Shown here: positions 35,162 through 44,900 of the stretch, one piece after another
How the letters are laid out: every line of letters starts with the position of its first letter
Position numbering within the stretch: position 1 is the stretch's first letter
NCBI RefSeq assembly: GCF_021462825.1
Contig: NZ_JAKEEB010000003.1
Coordinates: 248,001 to 312,000, forward strand
From: Streptomyces glomeratus
GTDB taxonomy: Bacteria > Actinomycetota > Actinomycetes > Streptomycetales > Streptomycetaceae
Direction: 5' to 3'
DNA: 64,000 bases
Notes under the pieces: generated by a model
Database searches by the model: none
Seen by the model: the letters and a program-made list of their open reading frames with translations, nothing else
Told to the model about the DNA's origin: nothing
Program-made: the position numbers and the translations under genes

Positions 35162-35200
35162 GCCGCCGGCCGCAGGCCGAGGAATGCCGAGGGACGCCGT

Positions 35201-35629
35201 TCAGCCCGTGGAAGCGCCGGGACGCCCGCCCGCCCGGCGCTCGCGCCACTGCCGTACGACCTCCTCCACGTCGTACGGCTTGAGGCCCAGCGGCGGGCCC
35301 GGTGGCGGCTTGAACATCATGTCGCGGATCTTGACGTTGAGGTCCTCGATCAGGCGTCGTACCACCCGCTCGGACGGTGCCGCCGCGGCCGCGATCAGGG
35401 TGTCCTCGGCCTCTTTGCGCAGGGCCAGCGTGGGCGGCAGGACCGTCAGGCCCTCGCGCGCCATCTTCCGCTTGATCCACCAGAGTTCGTCGTAGACCGT
35501 CTCGGAGACCGAGGCCGAGGGCCGGCCCGCTCCGGGGAGGTGAGCGAACTCCCCGCGCTCCTGGGCGTCACGGATCTGTTTGTCGACAAAAGACTCGAAG
35601 CTGACGCCGGGTGGCTTGCGCTCGGTCAT
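35201..35629 (-). CDS. DUF1992 (DnaJC28-like) protein
   Basis: A 142-residue protein starting MTERKPPGVSFESFVDKQIR, with the DUF1992 core DAQERGEFAHLPGAGRP and WWIKRKMAREGL. It is present across bacteria and in eukaryotic DNAJC28 without its J domain. The role is unknown, possibly chaperone-related. It is convergent with the PRDAV pair, and its start faces the FHA gene 119 bp away. Confidence 0.88.
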   Translation of the reverse strand: MTERKPPGVSFESFVDKQIRDAQERGEFAHLPGAGRPSASVSETVYDELWWIKRKMAREGLTVLPPTLALRKEAEDTLIAAAAAPSERVVRRLIEDLNVKIRDMMFKPPPGPPLGLKPYDVEEVVRQWRERRAGGRPGASTG

Positions 35630-35747
35630 GGGTCCATTGTGCCGGACGTCACCCGACGCGGCGATCGGGCGAATTATCATTCCGCGCGGAACATCAACCG
35701 TGCTCGCCCGCAGGACACTTGAACCGCCGCACTCAGGAGGAGCGCAC

Positions 35748-36152
35748 GTGCTCGAACTCACCATGGCCTCGGTCTCCGCGGCGGACGCCGGGGCGACGGC
35801 CGGCATGATGATGGCCGACGCGCCCAGCGACCCGGGATCCGTGCTGCGGGTGGGCCGGGACAAGTCCGTGTGCCGCTTGGCGACCCCGGACGACTGGCTG
35901 TTCGTCTCGCGCGTCCACCTCGAGTTCCTGTGCGGTCCGGAGCGCGACTGGCAGGTGAGCTGGCTGCGCGGCTCCCTGGCCGAGCCGTCCTCCGAGGTGG
36001 TGCTGGCCCTGGCGGGACAGCCGGCCCAGACCCTGCCCTACGGCGGTACGGTCAGGCTTCCGCGCGGCGCGTCGGGCGAGCTGGTCATCCGGGACCGCGC
36101 CGCCCCGCGCAGCGTGAACGTGGGTTTCTACCACGAGGCGCACGCGGGCTAG
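35748..36152 (+). CDS. FHA-like domain protein
   Basis: A 134-residue protein starting at GTG with an excellent AGGAGGAGCGCAC ribosome binding site. LRVGRDKSVCRLATPDDWLF and VSRVHLEFLC match the G-R and S-R-x-H strands of forkhead-associated phosphothreonine-binding domains. The mid segment SWLRGSLAEPSSEVVL is less typical. No other domain is fused. It may read phosphorylation by a Ser/Thr kinase; no kinase is nearby. It is convergent with the O-methyltransferase. Confidence 0.75.
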   Translation: MLELTMASVSAADAGATAGMMMADAPSDPGSVLRVGRDKSVCRLATPDDWLFVSRVHLEFLCGPERDWQVSWLRGSLAEPSSEVVLALAGQPAQTLPYGGTVRLPRGASGELVIRDRAAPRSVNVGFYHEAHAG

Positions 36153-36173
36153 ACAGGACCCGGGCCGCCCTCG

Positions 36174-36848
36174 TCAGTCCACCACGCGCGCCAGCGCGAA
36201 CCCGTCGTGTCCCTTGCTGCCCACCGTCTGGACCGCCGTCCCGGCCAGTTTGGGGTGGTTGGCGATCAGTTCGAGCGCGGCCCGGGTGCCCCGCACACTC
36301 GGGTCGTCGCTGTCCGCATCGGTGACCCGGCCGCCCCGCACTACGTTGTCCACGACGATCAGGCTCCCGGGGCGCGTCAGTTTGACGGCCCACTCGACGT
36401 AGTGCACGTTGTTGGCCTTGTCCGCGTCGATGAAGACCAGGTCGAACGGGTCCTGGCGCTCCTCGGCCAGCTTCGGCAGCGACTCCAGCGCGGGGCCGAC
36501 CCGGACCTCGGTGATCTTGTCGAGGCCCGCCCTGGACAGGTTGCGGCGGGCGACCTCCGCGTGCTTGGCGTCGTACTCCAGCGTGATCAGCCGGCCGTCC
36601 GCGGGCAGTGCGCGGCCCAGCCAGATCGTGCTGTAGCCGCCGAGTGTGCCGATCTCCAGGATGCGGCGCGCACCCTGGATCCGGGCGAAGAGCTGGAGCA
36701 GCTTGCCCTGGTTCGGCGCGACGTTGATGGGCGGGAGCCCGGCCGCCTCGCTGTCCCGCAGGGTCTCGGTGAGCACCTCGTCGGCGGGGGCGAGGAGGCT
36801 GGTGAAGTACGCGTCGACGTCGTCCCAGAGCTTTTGCGCTGTGCTCAT
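36174..36848 (-). CDS. SAM-dependent O-methyltransferase
   Basis: A 224-residue enzyme of the catechol/caffeoyl-CoA O-methyltransferase family. SAM motif I is RRILEIGTLGGYSTIWLG. The metal-binding acidic motifs are LVFIDADKANNVHYVEWA and IVVDNVVRGGRV, giving Asp residues for Mg2+ and catechol binding. The ATG follows AAAGGGACGGTGC. A perfect 8-bp inverted repeat lies 20-40 bp upstream, so the gene is probably repressed by a dimeric regulator encoded elsewhere. Confidence 0.9.
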   Translation of the reverse strand: MSTAQKLWDDVDAYFTSLLAPADEVLTETLRDSEAAGLPPINVAPNQGKLLQLFARIQGARRILEIGTLGGYSTIWLGRALPADGRLITLEYDAKHAEVARRNLSRAGLDKITEVRVGPALESLPKLAEERQDPFDLVFIDADKANNVHYVEWAVKLTRPGSLIVVDNVVRGGRVTDADSDDPSVRGTRAALELIANHPKLAGTAVQTVGSKGHDGFALARVVD

Positions 36849-36867
36849 GCACCGTCCCTTTCCTGAT

Positions 36868-36888
36868 CTAGTTAGGATCTCTAACTAG
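36868..36888. promoter_or_regulatory. Strong dyad operator before O-methyltransferase
   Basis: CTAGTTAG and CTAACTAG flank a 5-bp spacer (GATCT): a perfect 8-bp inverted repeat 20-40 bp upstream of the methyltransferase start, in an otherwise GC-rich region. Its size and spacing fit MarR- or PadR-type repressors. Confidence 0.7.
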
Positions 36889-37024
36889 CCACCCTAAGGA
36901 AGATAGCCGGGGCGGGATGGGCTGTCAGCGGATTCACGGCGACCGGACGAGAAGTCAGCCGATCGAGGGAGGGGCGGGGACGCCGGGGCCGCGGTCGCGC
37001 TCCGGCGTCCCTCCGGGGCCCGGG

Positions 37025-38401
37025 TCAGTGGTCCGCGCGCTCCACCGAGGGCGCCGAACCCGGCAGCGGACGGCCCGCCGACTCCGCCATGAACCACACC
37101 GAGGCACCGCCGATCACGGCCGCCGCCATCATGTAGTACGCGGGCATCATCATGTTCCCGGTCGCGCCGATCAGCGCCGTCACCACCAGCGGGGTCGTGC
37201 CGCCGAACAGGGACACGGAGACGTTGAAGCCGATCGAGAGCGAGCCGTAGCGGACCCGGGTCGGGAAGAGGGCGGGGAGCGCGGCGGGCATCGCCGCCGT
37301 GAAGCAGACCAGCAGCAGACCCAGCGCGCCCATGCCGAGCGCGACCGCGAGGAGGCTGCCCTGCCGGATCAGCAGCACCGCCGGGATCGACAGGGCCAGG
37401 AAGCCCGCACAGCCCGCGGCGATCACCGGACGGCGGCCGACACGGTCCGTCAGCGCGCCCGCGAACGGCTGCACCACCATCATCAGCGCCATGACGCCGA
37501 GCACGACCAGCAGCCCGTGGGTCTCGTCGTACTTCAGCTCGCTGGTCAGGTAGCTCGGCATGTACGACAGCAGCATGTAGTCGGTGACGTTGAAGACGAG
37601 CACCAGGCCCATGCACAGCAGCAGCGCCTTCCACTGGCCCGTGATCATCTCGCGCAGCGGCACCTTGGGGCGGTCCGCCTCCGCCTTAGCCATCTCCGCC
37701 GCGAACGCCGGGGTCTCCTCCAGGCGCATCCGCAGATACAGGCCGACGATGCCCATCGGGCCCGCGATCAGGAACGGGATGCGCCAGCCCCAGGCCACCA
37801 GGTCGTCGGCGGACAGCAGCGCCGTCATCAGGGTGACCAGGCCCGCGCCGCCGATGTAACCGGCGAGCGTGCCGAACTCCAGCCAGCTGCCGAGGAAGCC
37901 GCGCTTCCTGTCCGGCGCGTACTCCGCGATGAACGTGGAGGCGCCGGCGTACTCACCGCCGGTCGAGAAGCCCTGGACCAGGCGGGCCGCCAGCAGCAGG
38001 ACCGGCGCGCCGACGCCGATCACCGCGTACGACGGGATCAGGCCGATGGCGAACGTGCCCACCGCCATCATGATCATGGTGAGGGCGAGCACCTTCTGCC
38101 GCCCGATCCGGTCGCCGAGCGGGCCGAAGACCATGCCGCCCAGCGGGCGGACCAGGAAGGCGGCGGCGAAGGCGCCGAAGGTCGACAGCAGCTGTGCGGT
38201 GGGGTTGCCGGACGGGAAGAAGACCTTGCCCAGCGTCACGGCGATGTAGCTGTAGACGCCGAAGTCGAACCACTCCATCGCGTTGCCGAGCGCGGCTGCC
38301 TTGACGGCGCGCCTGACCAGCGCGGGGTCGGTGACGGTCGGCCCGGGGCGGGCCGGGGGCACGGATGCGACGGATGCGGTGGGTGGTGCGACGGTCGGCA
38401 A
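37025..38401 (-). CDS. ProP-like MFS metabolite/proton symporter
   Basis: About 458 residues with 12 membrane helices. The metabolite:H+ symporter pattern is clear: ALGNAMEWFDFGVYSYIAVTL in helix 1, LGDRIGRQKVLALTM (motif A), ARLVQGFSTGGEYAGA and the second motif A GALTDRVGRRPVIAAG. Relatives transport osmolytes, dicarboxylates or shikimate-like acids. The TTG at 38401 is the best start before the conserved region but has only a weak ribosome binding site. Confidence 0.87.
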   Translation of the reverse strand: MPTVAPPTASVASVPPARPGPTVTDPALVRRAVKAAALGNAMEWFDFGVYSYIAVTLGKVFFPSGNPTAQLLSTFGAFAAAFLVRPLGGMVFGPLGDRIGRQKVLALTMIMMAVGTFAIGLIPSYAVIGVGAPVLLLAARLVQGFSTGGEYAGASTFIAEYAPDRKRGFLGSWLEFGTLAGYIGGAGLVTLMTALLSADDLVAWGWRIPFLIAGPMGIVGLYLRMRLEETPAFAAEMAKAEADRPKVPLREMITGQWKALLLCMGLVLVFNVTDYMLLSYMPSYLTSELKYDETHGLLVVLGVMALMMVVQPFAGALTDRVGRRPVIAAGCAGFLALSIPAVLLIRQGSLLAVALGMGALGLLLVCFTAAMPAALPALFPTRVRYGSLSIGFNVSVSLFGGTTPLVVTALIGATGNMMMPAYYMMAAAVIGGASVWFMAESAGRPLPGSAPSVERADH

Positions 38402-38763
38402 GATTCCGCTCGCCTGCCTTTCGACGGGGACAAGGACGGGGCCCGCCGACGCGCGGCGGACCGGTGGCCTGCCGCGGGGGCAGGTGGAAAAGCGACCATA
38501 GGGGCACTTGTCTGCTTTACGTAAGGTGACGGCTTGGCCCCATCGCGTAGCCAAATGCGGTATATCCAGGGGCTACGGCGCGCTCCTGAGCGGCGCTCGG
38601 CCGCCGTCCATGTGATCCATCTCGCGCATCGAGGAGGGAACCAGAGTCGTCCGCTCGCTCTCGGCGGGCGGACACATGCCGGGCGGACCTCGGGTGACGG
38701 GGGGTCGCCTGCGTCATCCACCTGGGACGTACGGGACGAATGGGGCGGGAGGGTCGACGGGGC

Positions 38764-40881
38764 GTGGCGAACGCGGAGCACAGCGGGCAGGTGGCCGGTG
38801 CCTTCGGGGCGGGAAACCCTCAGGAGGCGAAGGCGCGCCTGAGGGCGGCCCGCGTGGGCCTCTGGCTGATCGCCGCCGTCCTCGCGGTGCGGCAGGTCGC
38901 CGTTGCCGCGGGCACTCCCCGGGGCGGGCGGCTGACGGACCCGGAGACCTGGGTCGGGCCGAACGGTGTGCTGCACGTGACGGGGTCGCTGTACGACTCG
39001 ACGCGGTTCGCCGGTACGCCGTTCGCCGGACTCGTCCTGAAATCCCTCACCCGGTCGGCCCGGCAGGCCCTCGGCTGGAGCTGGGCCTTCGGCACGCTGC
39101 TCCTGGTCGTCGCGCTCGGCCTGATCGCCGCCCGCGCCCTGCCCCAGCCGGTGACCCGGCGCAGCTCGCTGCTCGCCGCGCCCGTCGCGATCAGTCTGCT
39201 GATGGTGTCGCTGCCGGTGCGCAACACCCTCTCGCTCGGCCAGACCGGCATCATCCCGGTCCTGCTGGTCCTGCTCGGCTGTTTCGTGGTGCGCGGGGAG
39301 CGGACCGGGGGCCTGCTGATCGGCCTCGGTGCCGCGCTCCAGCCGACCGTTCTGGTGTTCGCGCCCCTGCTCTGGTGCACCGGCCGCCGTCGCGCCGCCG
39401 CCTCCACCGTCGGCACCTTCGCCGTGTGCACCCTGCTCGCCTGGGCCGCGATGCCACACGACTCGTACACCTACTGGGTGCACCACCTGGCGGGCACCGG
39501 TCTGGGCGGCAAGGCCGACGACCACACCAACCAGTCCCTGCACGGCGCCCTGCTCAGGCTGGGCCTGTCCGGGCCGCTGGAGATCGGCCTGTTCTTCGTC
39601 CTGGGCGCCGCCGTCGCGGCCCTCGGGCTGCGCCGCGCCATCCGGTACGCGCGGGACGGGCAGCTGCTGCTGGCCGTCGCGGTCACCGGGTGCGTCGCGG
39701 TCGCCGTCTCGCCCACCAGCTGGCAGCACCAGCTGCTGTGGGTGCTGCTCGCGGTCGTCGGCCGGGTCGGTACCAGGGCCTCGGACCGGTATGTCTGGCC
39801 GGTCGCCGTCGTCCTGGTGATGGCGCTGCCCGCGAAGATGATGCTGCCGAACGTGACGGTGGTCGAACCGCTCCGCGACAACCTGGTGCTGCTGGCCGCC
39901 CTCGCCGCCGCCGTCTTCGTACCGTTCCTCTTCCGCACCTCGCCCTACTACCGGGCCCCCGTTCCCACGCGGTACGCGCCGCCCGTTCCCGCCCGGCTGC
40001 GGCACGTCCCGCTCCTGCCGTCCCTGCGCCGGGTCCTCACCCGCCCCAATCTGCTGCTGGAACTGCTCCTGATCCGGGTCACCTACGCCGCCTACTCCCG
40101 GGTGCGGCTCGCGGCGACCGGCGACGACGGCACGGCGGGCCGGGCCACCGCCGAGCACCACGGCGACCAGATCCTCGGACTCGAACGGTTCCTCCATCTC
40201 GACATCGAGCACGGGGTCAATCACGCCGTCGTCCAGATCGGCTGGCTGCGGGGCTTCTTCGACTTCTATTACGAGTCCTTCCACTTCGTGATCCCGCTGA
40301 CCGTGCTCGCCGCCCTCTACTGGCGCCGCCCGGTGGACTACCGGTGGGGGCGCTCGGTGCTCGGCTTCACCACCCTGGTCGCGCTGGCCGGTTTCTGGCT
40401 CTATCCGCTGGCCCCGCCGCGCCTGATGCCGCACCTCGGCATCGTCGACACCGTGCACGGAGTCCAGGACTTCTCCAAGCCGGACTACGGCGCGCTGACA
40501 GCGGTCACCAACCAGTACGCGGCCATGCCCTCGCTGCACTTCGGCTGGTCGCTGTGGTGCGGGCTCACCGTCGCGGTCCTCGCCCCCAAGCGGTGGACGA
40601 AGGCCCTCGGCCTGCTGCACCCCCTGTTCACGGTCTCCGCGATCGTGGCGACCGGCAACCACTGGGTGCTGGACGCGGTCGGCGGCGCGGCGGTGGTCGT
40701 TACGGGCTTCGGGCTCACCCATCTCCTCTCGGGGCCGCGGGCGGTGACCAGGCCGCACGGCGGGGCTCGTCTCCCAGGGGCCCGTGTCGTCGACGACGGC
40801 ACAGGTGAGAACGCCGCTTCCGGGAAGGGTGCGGTCGCGCCGGACGCAGGCGAGTGGTCCAAACCGGCCATCGGAGGCTGA
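38764..40881 (+). CDS. GT87-like glycosyltransferase / PAP2 phosphatase fusion
   Basis: About 705 residues with many membrane helices. The first ~400 residues look like a GT-C (DUF2029/GT87) mannosyltransferase, with RNTLSLGQTGIIPVLLVLLG and NQSLHGALLRLG. The C-terminal ~280 residues match inositol-phosphorylceramide-synthase-type PAP2: ESFHFVIPLTVLAAL, YAAMPSLHFGWSLWCG and VATGNHWVLDAVGGA with the catalytic His residues. Such bifunctional proteins probably glycosylate and dephosphorylate or transfer lipid-linked substrates in actinobacterial envelopes. The GTG at 38764 (VANAEHSG) is preferred over the ATG at 38740; both are open. Confidence 0.85.
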   Translation: MANAEHSGQVAGAFGAGNPQEAKARLRAARVGLWLIAAVLAVRQVAVAAGTPRGGRLTDPETWVGPNGVLHVTGSLYDSTRFAGTPFAGLVLKSLTRSARQALGWSWAFGTLLLVVALGLIAARALPQPVTRRSSLLAAPVAISLLMVSLPVRNTLSLGQTGIIPVLLVLLGCFVVRGERTGGLLIGLGAALQPTVLVFAPLLWCTGRRRAAASTVGTFAVCTLLAWAAMPHDSYTYWVHHLAGTGLGGKADDHTNQSLHGALLRLGLSGPLEIGLFFVLGAAVAALGLRRAIRYARDGQLLLAVAVTGCVAVAVSPTSWQHQLLWVLLAVVGRVGTRASDRYVWPVAVVLVMALPAKMMLPNVTVVEPLRDNLVLLAALAAAVFVPFLFRTSPYYRAPVPTRYAPPVPARLRHVPLLPSLRRVLTRPNLLLELLLIRVTYAAYSRVRLAATGDDGTAGRATAEHHGDQILGLERFLHLDIEHGVNHAVVQIGWLRGFFDFYYESFHFVIPLTVLAALYWRRPVDYRWGRSVLGFTTLVALAGFWLYPLAPPRLMPHLGIVDTVHGVQDFSKPDYGALTAVTNQYAAMPSLHFGWSLWCGLTVAVLAPKRWTKALGLLHPLFTVSAIVATGNHWVLDAVGGAAVVVTGFGLTHLLSGPRAVTRPHGGARLPGARVVDDGTGENAASGKGAVAPDAGEWSKPAIGG

Positions 40882-41348
40882 AGTTGGCTGTGAAACCAGT
40901 GAACATCGGGTAAAGTCGCGTCACGTTCTCGCGCCAGGTTTCCTGACCGGAAATGCGCGACGCGGGCGTGCCGACGGCTCTCGTGGCGCGCACCCGCGCT
41001 CGGTACAGCAGGGGGGACGGTGTGCGGCATGCCCGGACACCGACTGTTCATCCACGGGGGAAAGATGGGGCGGCGTGGCATGCGCGGACGGGCGGCGACT
41101 GAGGCCGTGGCACCGCCCGCAGGGGTGACGGCCGGGAGCGGCGGACCACTGGCCGCCGTCCGAGGCCGGGACCGGGCTGTCCGAGCGGACGGGGATCTCA
41201 AGGGCGGTCTGTACGCCACCGACTGACGCCCCTCACCTCCCCCTCTACCGCCGACGCTCCGCGTCCACGTCGTGTCGCGCCGTGCCCCGAATCACACGAG
41301 CACCGCGCGTGGTCCCGGCGTACTCGACTTCTCACTCGAGGACTACAG
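40882..41348. other. Gene-poor stretch
   Basis: About 465 bp with no recognised gene. A GTG at 41020 behind AGGGGGGACG opens a 68-codon frame to 41226 (MCGMPGHRLFIHGGKMGRRG), which could be a small gene but has no supporting similarity. Confidence 0.35.
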
Positions 41349-41516
41349 ATGAAACTGCGTGGCAGATTCGTGCTGCCGCCTGTCGCGGTGACGGCCTTGG
41401 GCGCCGCCGCACTGAACGGCCGGACGGCAACGGCTCATCCCCCGGTGCCTGTCAAGCCGGCCCTCGTTCCCAGGGCCGCCTTCCCCCTCGACCGGGCCGC
41501 GGGTCCCGGCGGGTGA
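41349..41516 (+). CDS. Possible 55-residue secreted peptide or truncated secreted protein
   Basis: The ATG behind GAGGACTACAG opens a signal-peptide-like start (MKLRGRFVLPPVAVTALGAA) and then a Pro-rich segment (HPPVPVKPALVPRAAF), with a stop at 41514. The frame-shifted sequence downstream (GQELAAGPAGGVRLGAPGK) stays protein-like to 41659, so this may be the broken start of a longer secreted protein. It lies ~440 bp upstream of the toxin gene. Confidence 0.35.
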   Translation: MKLRGRFVLPPVAVTALGAAALNGRTATAHPPVPVKPALVPRAAFPLDRAAGPGG

Positions 41517-41954
41517 GCGGCGGCCCGGGGCAGGAGCTCGCGGCCGGGCCGGCCGGTGGTGTCCGGCTCGGCGCCCCTGGCAAGGTCCGCACCGGACCGA
41601 AGCCCGGCGGAAGCAGCACCGTACCCGTCGGTGACCCGGCATGGGGCGACGTGGCGTGACCGGGCTGCCGGTGAAACGCCGGTCCTCGGCTGCTTGACGG
41701 GGACTCACGATCGCGCGGCGCGGAGGTCATTCGCGTCCGGCCTTTGTCCGTGAGCACCGTCCCCACGTGTCTCGCCTGTCCGGACACCCATCGCATGTTC
41801 CTCGCGCGGCGTCCGGCCGGCCGGCCGGGGGCCGCGGTGGTCGTCCGGACGGTCGTGAACGCAAGTCGGCGGCCGATCGGCGCCGACTACCGGCGGTTCT
41901 CGCGGAGCACTTCCGTGCGAACCGTTCAGCCACAGGTATGGAGGAGAAGAGACA
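41517..41954. other. Gene-free stretch upstream of the toxin gene
   Basis: About 440 bp without a supportable gene. The last bases carry GGAGGAGAAGAGACA, the ribosome binding site for the toxin's TTG start. No obvious -10/-35 pair was found. Confidence 0.4.
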
Positions 41955-44900
41955 TTGGCAACCGGATTCCGGGTGGTGCCAGGTCGGCATGGCGTTGCGG
42001 CCATGCTGGTCGCCCTGGCGCTGCTGCTGGGAATGTACATACGGCCGGCAGTGGCCGACGGGCCCCCGACACCGGCATACGACAGAGCGGACGTTCTGGA
42101 GGTGTGGGAGACCGCGGGTCCCGGCGCGAAGAGGGCGGCCGAGGCCGCCCTGGTGGGGTCGGACGAGGACGTCCAGACGTTCATGAGCAAGGACCTGCCC
42201 GTCCTGGAGGAAGAGGATCTGCGGGTTCAGGTCGCCCAGGTCATGGCCATCGGCGGGCCTGGTGTGCGTGCGGCGGCCAACACCGCGCTGAGCGGCGGTG
42301 TCGAGCAGCTCAAGGCCTTCCTCAACGACGGCTTCGAGGCGCCCTACGACGAGGATCTGCGGGTCCGGGTCGCGCAGATCATGGCCAACGGCGGGCCGGG
42401 AGTGAAGGCGGCAGCCAGTAAGGCGCTGGACGGAACGCCCGACGACTGGCAGGCGTTCGTCGACGAGGGGCAGTTCCGTCCTCGTGAGGACGACAACCGG
42501 ATCCAGGTCCTGCGGCTGATGACGGCGGGCGGCACGAACGTCAAGCAGGCTGCGCAGCAGGCGATGGACGGGACGCCCGAGGACGTCCAGGCGTTCCTGG
42601 ACGACGGATGGCAGGTCGCCTCCGCCCGGGACCAGGAGACCTTGACGGTCTCTCAGCTGGCCGATCTGGCCGACCACGCCCAGAAGCAGGCCAAGGAGCT
42701 GACCGACACGGCCAAGGAGGAGGCGGCCAAGGCCGAGGCGGCCACCCAGCGGGCCAAGGAGGCGGCGCAGGTCGCGGCGCAGGAGGCGCAGGACGCCAAG
42801 TCCTCCGCGGGCAGGGCGGCTGCGGCCGCCTCGCGTGCGGCGGCCGCCGCGGACCGCGCGGCTCAGTCGGCGCGTACGGCGGTGTCGGCCGCTGCGGCGG
42901 CGAACGCGACGGCGCGGGTGGCCGCCAGTGCCGCCGCGCAGGCCGCGTATGCCGCGGGCCGTGCGGGCAGTGCGGCGTCCTCGGCGCGGTCGGCTGCCGC
43001 GGCGGCGGCCGGGGATGCCGCCCGGGCCAAGCAGGCCAGGGAGACGGCGGAGAACGCGCGCAAGGCCGCGGCCGGGGCCCGGAAGGCGGCGGACGCCGCC
43101 GACCAGGCGGGTATCGCCGCCGACAACGCGGCCAAGGCCGCCGGGGCCGCTGCCAGTGCCGGGGCGAACGCCGCCGCGGCCGCGGCCGCCGCGGCGGATG
43201 CGGGCCGGTGGGCCGGTGAGGCCGGTGCCAAGAGTGCCGAGGCCCAGGAGGCGGCGGCGCGGGCGCAGCGGCTGGCCGACCAGGCCACGCGGGCGGCCCA
43301 CGCCGCGCAGGCCAACGCCAACCAGGCTGCGACGGCCGCACGGCAGTCGCGCGATGCGGCCAATCAGGCTGCTGCGCACGCCGAGGCTGCGGCGACGGCG
43401 GCGGACAAGGCCGCCGATGAGGCGGGCAAGGCGGTGGACGCGGCCAAGGACGCCACTGAGGCGGCGAACGAGGCGACCCGGGCCGCCGACGACGCGCAGA
43501 CCGCTGCGGACCAGGCGGCGACCGTGGCCGACCTGGCCCGCAAGGCGGATGCCGAGCGTCTGGCCGAGCAGCAGGACGAGGACGTGCTCGCCGCCGAGGA
43601 GGCGAACAGGGAGCACGAGACCCAGGTTGCCCAGGCCGAGTGGGAGGCCGGCCGGATCCAGAAACTGGACGCCGAGACCCAGCGGCTGGTGCAGGACGCC
43701 GCCGCCTCGACGGACCCGCAGGTCACGGCGGCGAAGGGGCGGCAGGCGGCCGTCAACCTGCTGTCCAGTGGCGGTTCCTGGGTCAAGGACGCGGCGGAGA
43801 CGGCCGTGACCGGTACCGATGCGGATGTGGCCGAGTTCGTGCGCAGCGGCCTGACCATCGCCCTGGAACAGGACGACCGGGCAAGCGTGGCGCACATCGC
43901 CGAGACCAGCGACAAGCCGGCGCAGCGGCAGGCCGCCCTGGACGTGCTGGACAAACCGACGGACCAGGTGCGGGAGTTCCTGCGTACCCGTGCCTACCCG
44001 GGCAAGGAGGACGACGACCGGGTCGCCGTCGGGCAGATCATGGCCCAGGGCGGACCGGGGGTGAAGGCCGCCGGCAGCAAGGCGCTGGACGGCACGGACG
44101 CCGACTTGCAGGAGTTCCTGGACGTCGGCCAGTACAAGGCGCGCGAGGACGATGACCGGGTAGCCGTCTCCCAGGCCCTGGCCGAGGGTGGTCCCGAGGT
44201 GAAGGCCGCGGCGCAGGCCGCGCTGAGCGGGCCGCCGGCCGGGCTGCGGTCGTTCCTGGAGGTCGGCCTGTACCGGGCGAAGCAGCGTGACGCCAACGCG
44301 GCCGCGCACATCGCCGAGATCAACACCCTGCTGATGGCGGCCTACAAGTCGGCGGCGCTCGCCTACAAGGACGCCGACGACGCGCAGAAGGTGGCCGCCG
44401 ACGCACGCAAGGACGCCGCGAAGGCCATCGAGTGGGCGGACAAGGCGAAGCAGTCCGCCAAGCAGGCGTCCGACTACTCCGATCAGGCCAACAAGTCGGC
44501 GAACGACGCGGCCGCGTCCGCCGACCGCGCCGCCGAGTCCGCCAAGACCGCCAGGAACGCGGCCGCGGCGGCCCAGAAGGACGCCCAGTCGGCCGCCCAC
44601 TCCGCGCAGCGGGCCGAACACTCCGCGGCCGTCGCATCGGTCTACTCCTCCCAGGCGAGCACCGCCGCATACCAGGCGGCCGCCTCGGCAAGCGCCGCGG
44701 GCAAGGACGCCACGGCGGCGGCGAAGGCGTCGTCGGAGGCGATGAAGATCGCGGCCGACAAGCTCGTGGCCGAGCTGAAGGCGCAGGTGCAGGAGGAGTC
44801 GAAGGATCCGAGCAAACCGCTCTCGGACAAGGAACTCCGGACGGCTCTCGAGAAGCGGCTGTTCGAGTTCCGCAGGGAACACGCCTTCAACGGCGACATC

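Noticed and set aside
41727..44882. 1051-codon minus-strand frame opposite the toxin gene
   Set aside because: A mirror of the Ala-rich repeats; repetitive Arg/Gly/Leu with no start signals, while the plus strand has clear ALF and HINT domains.
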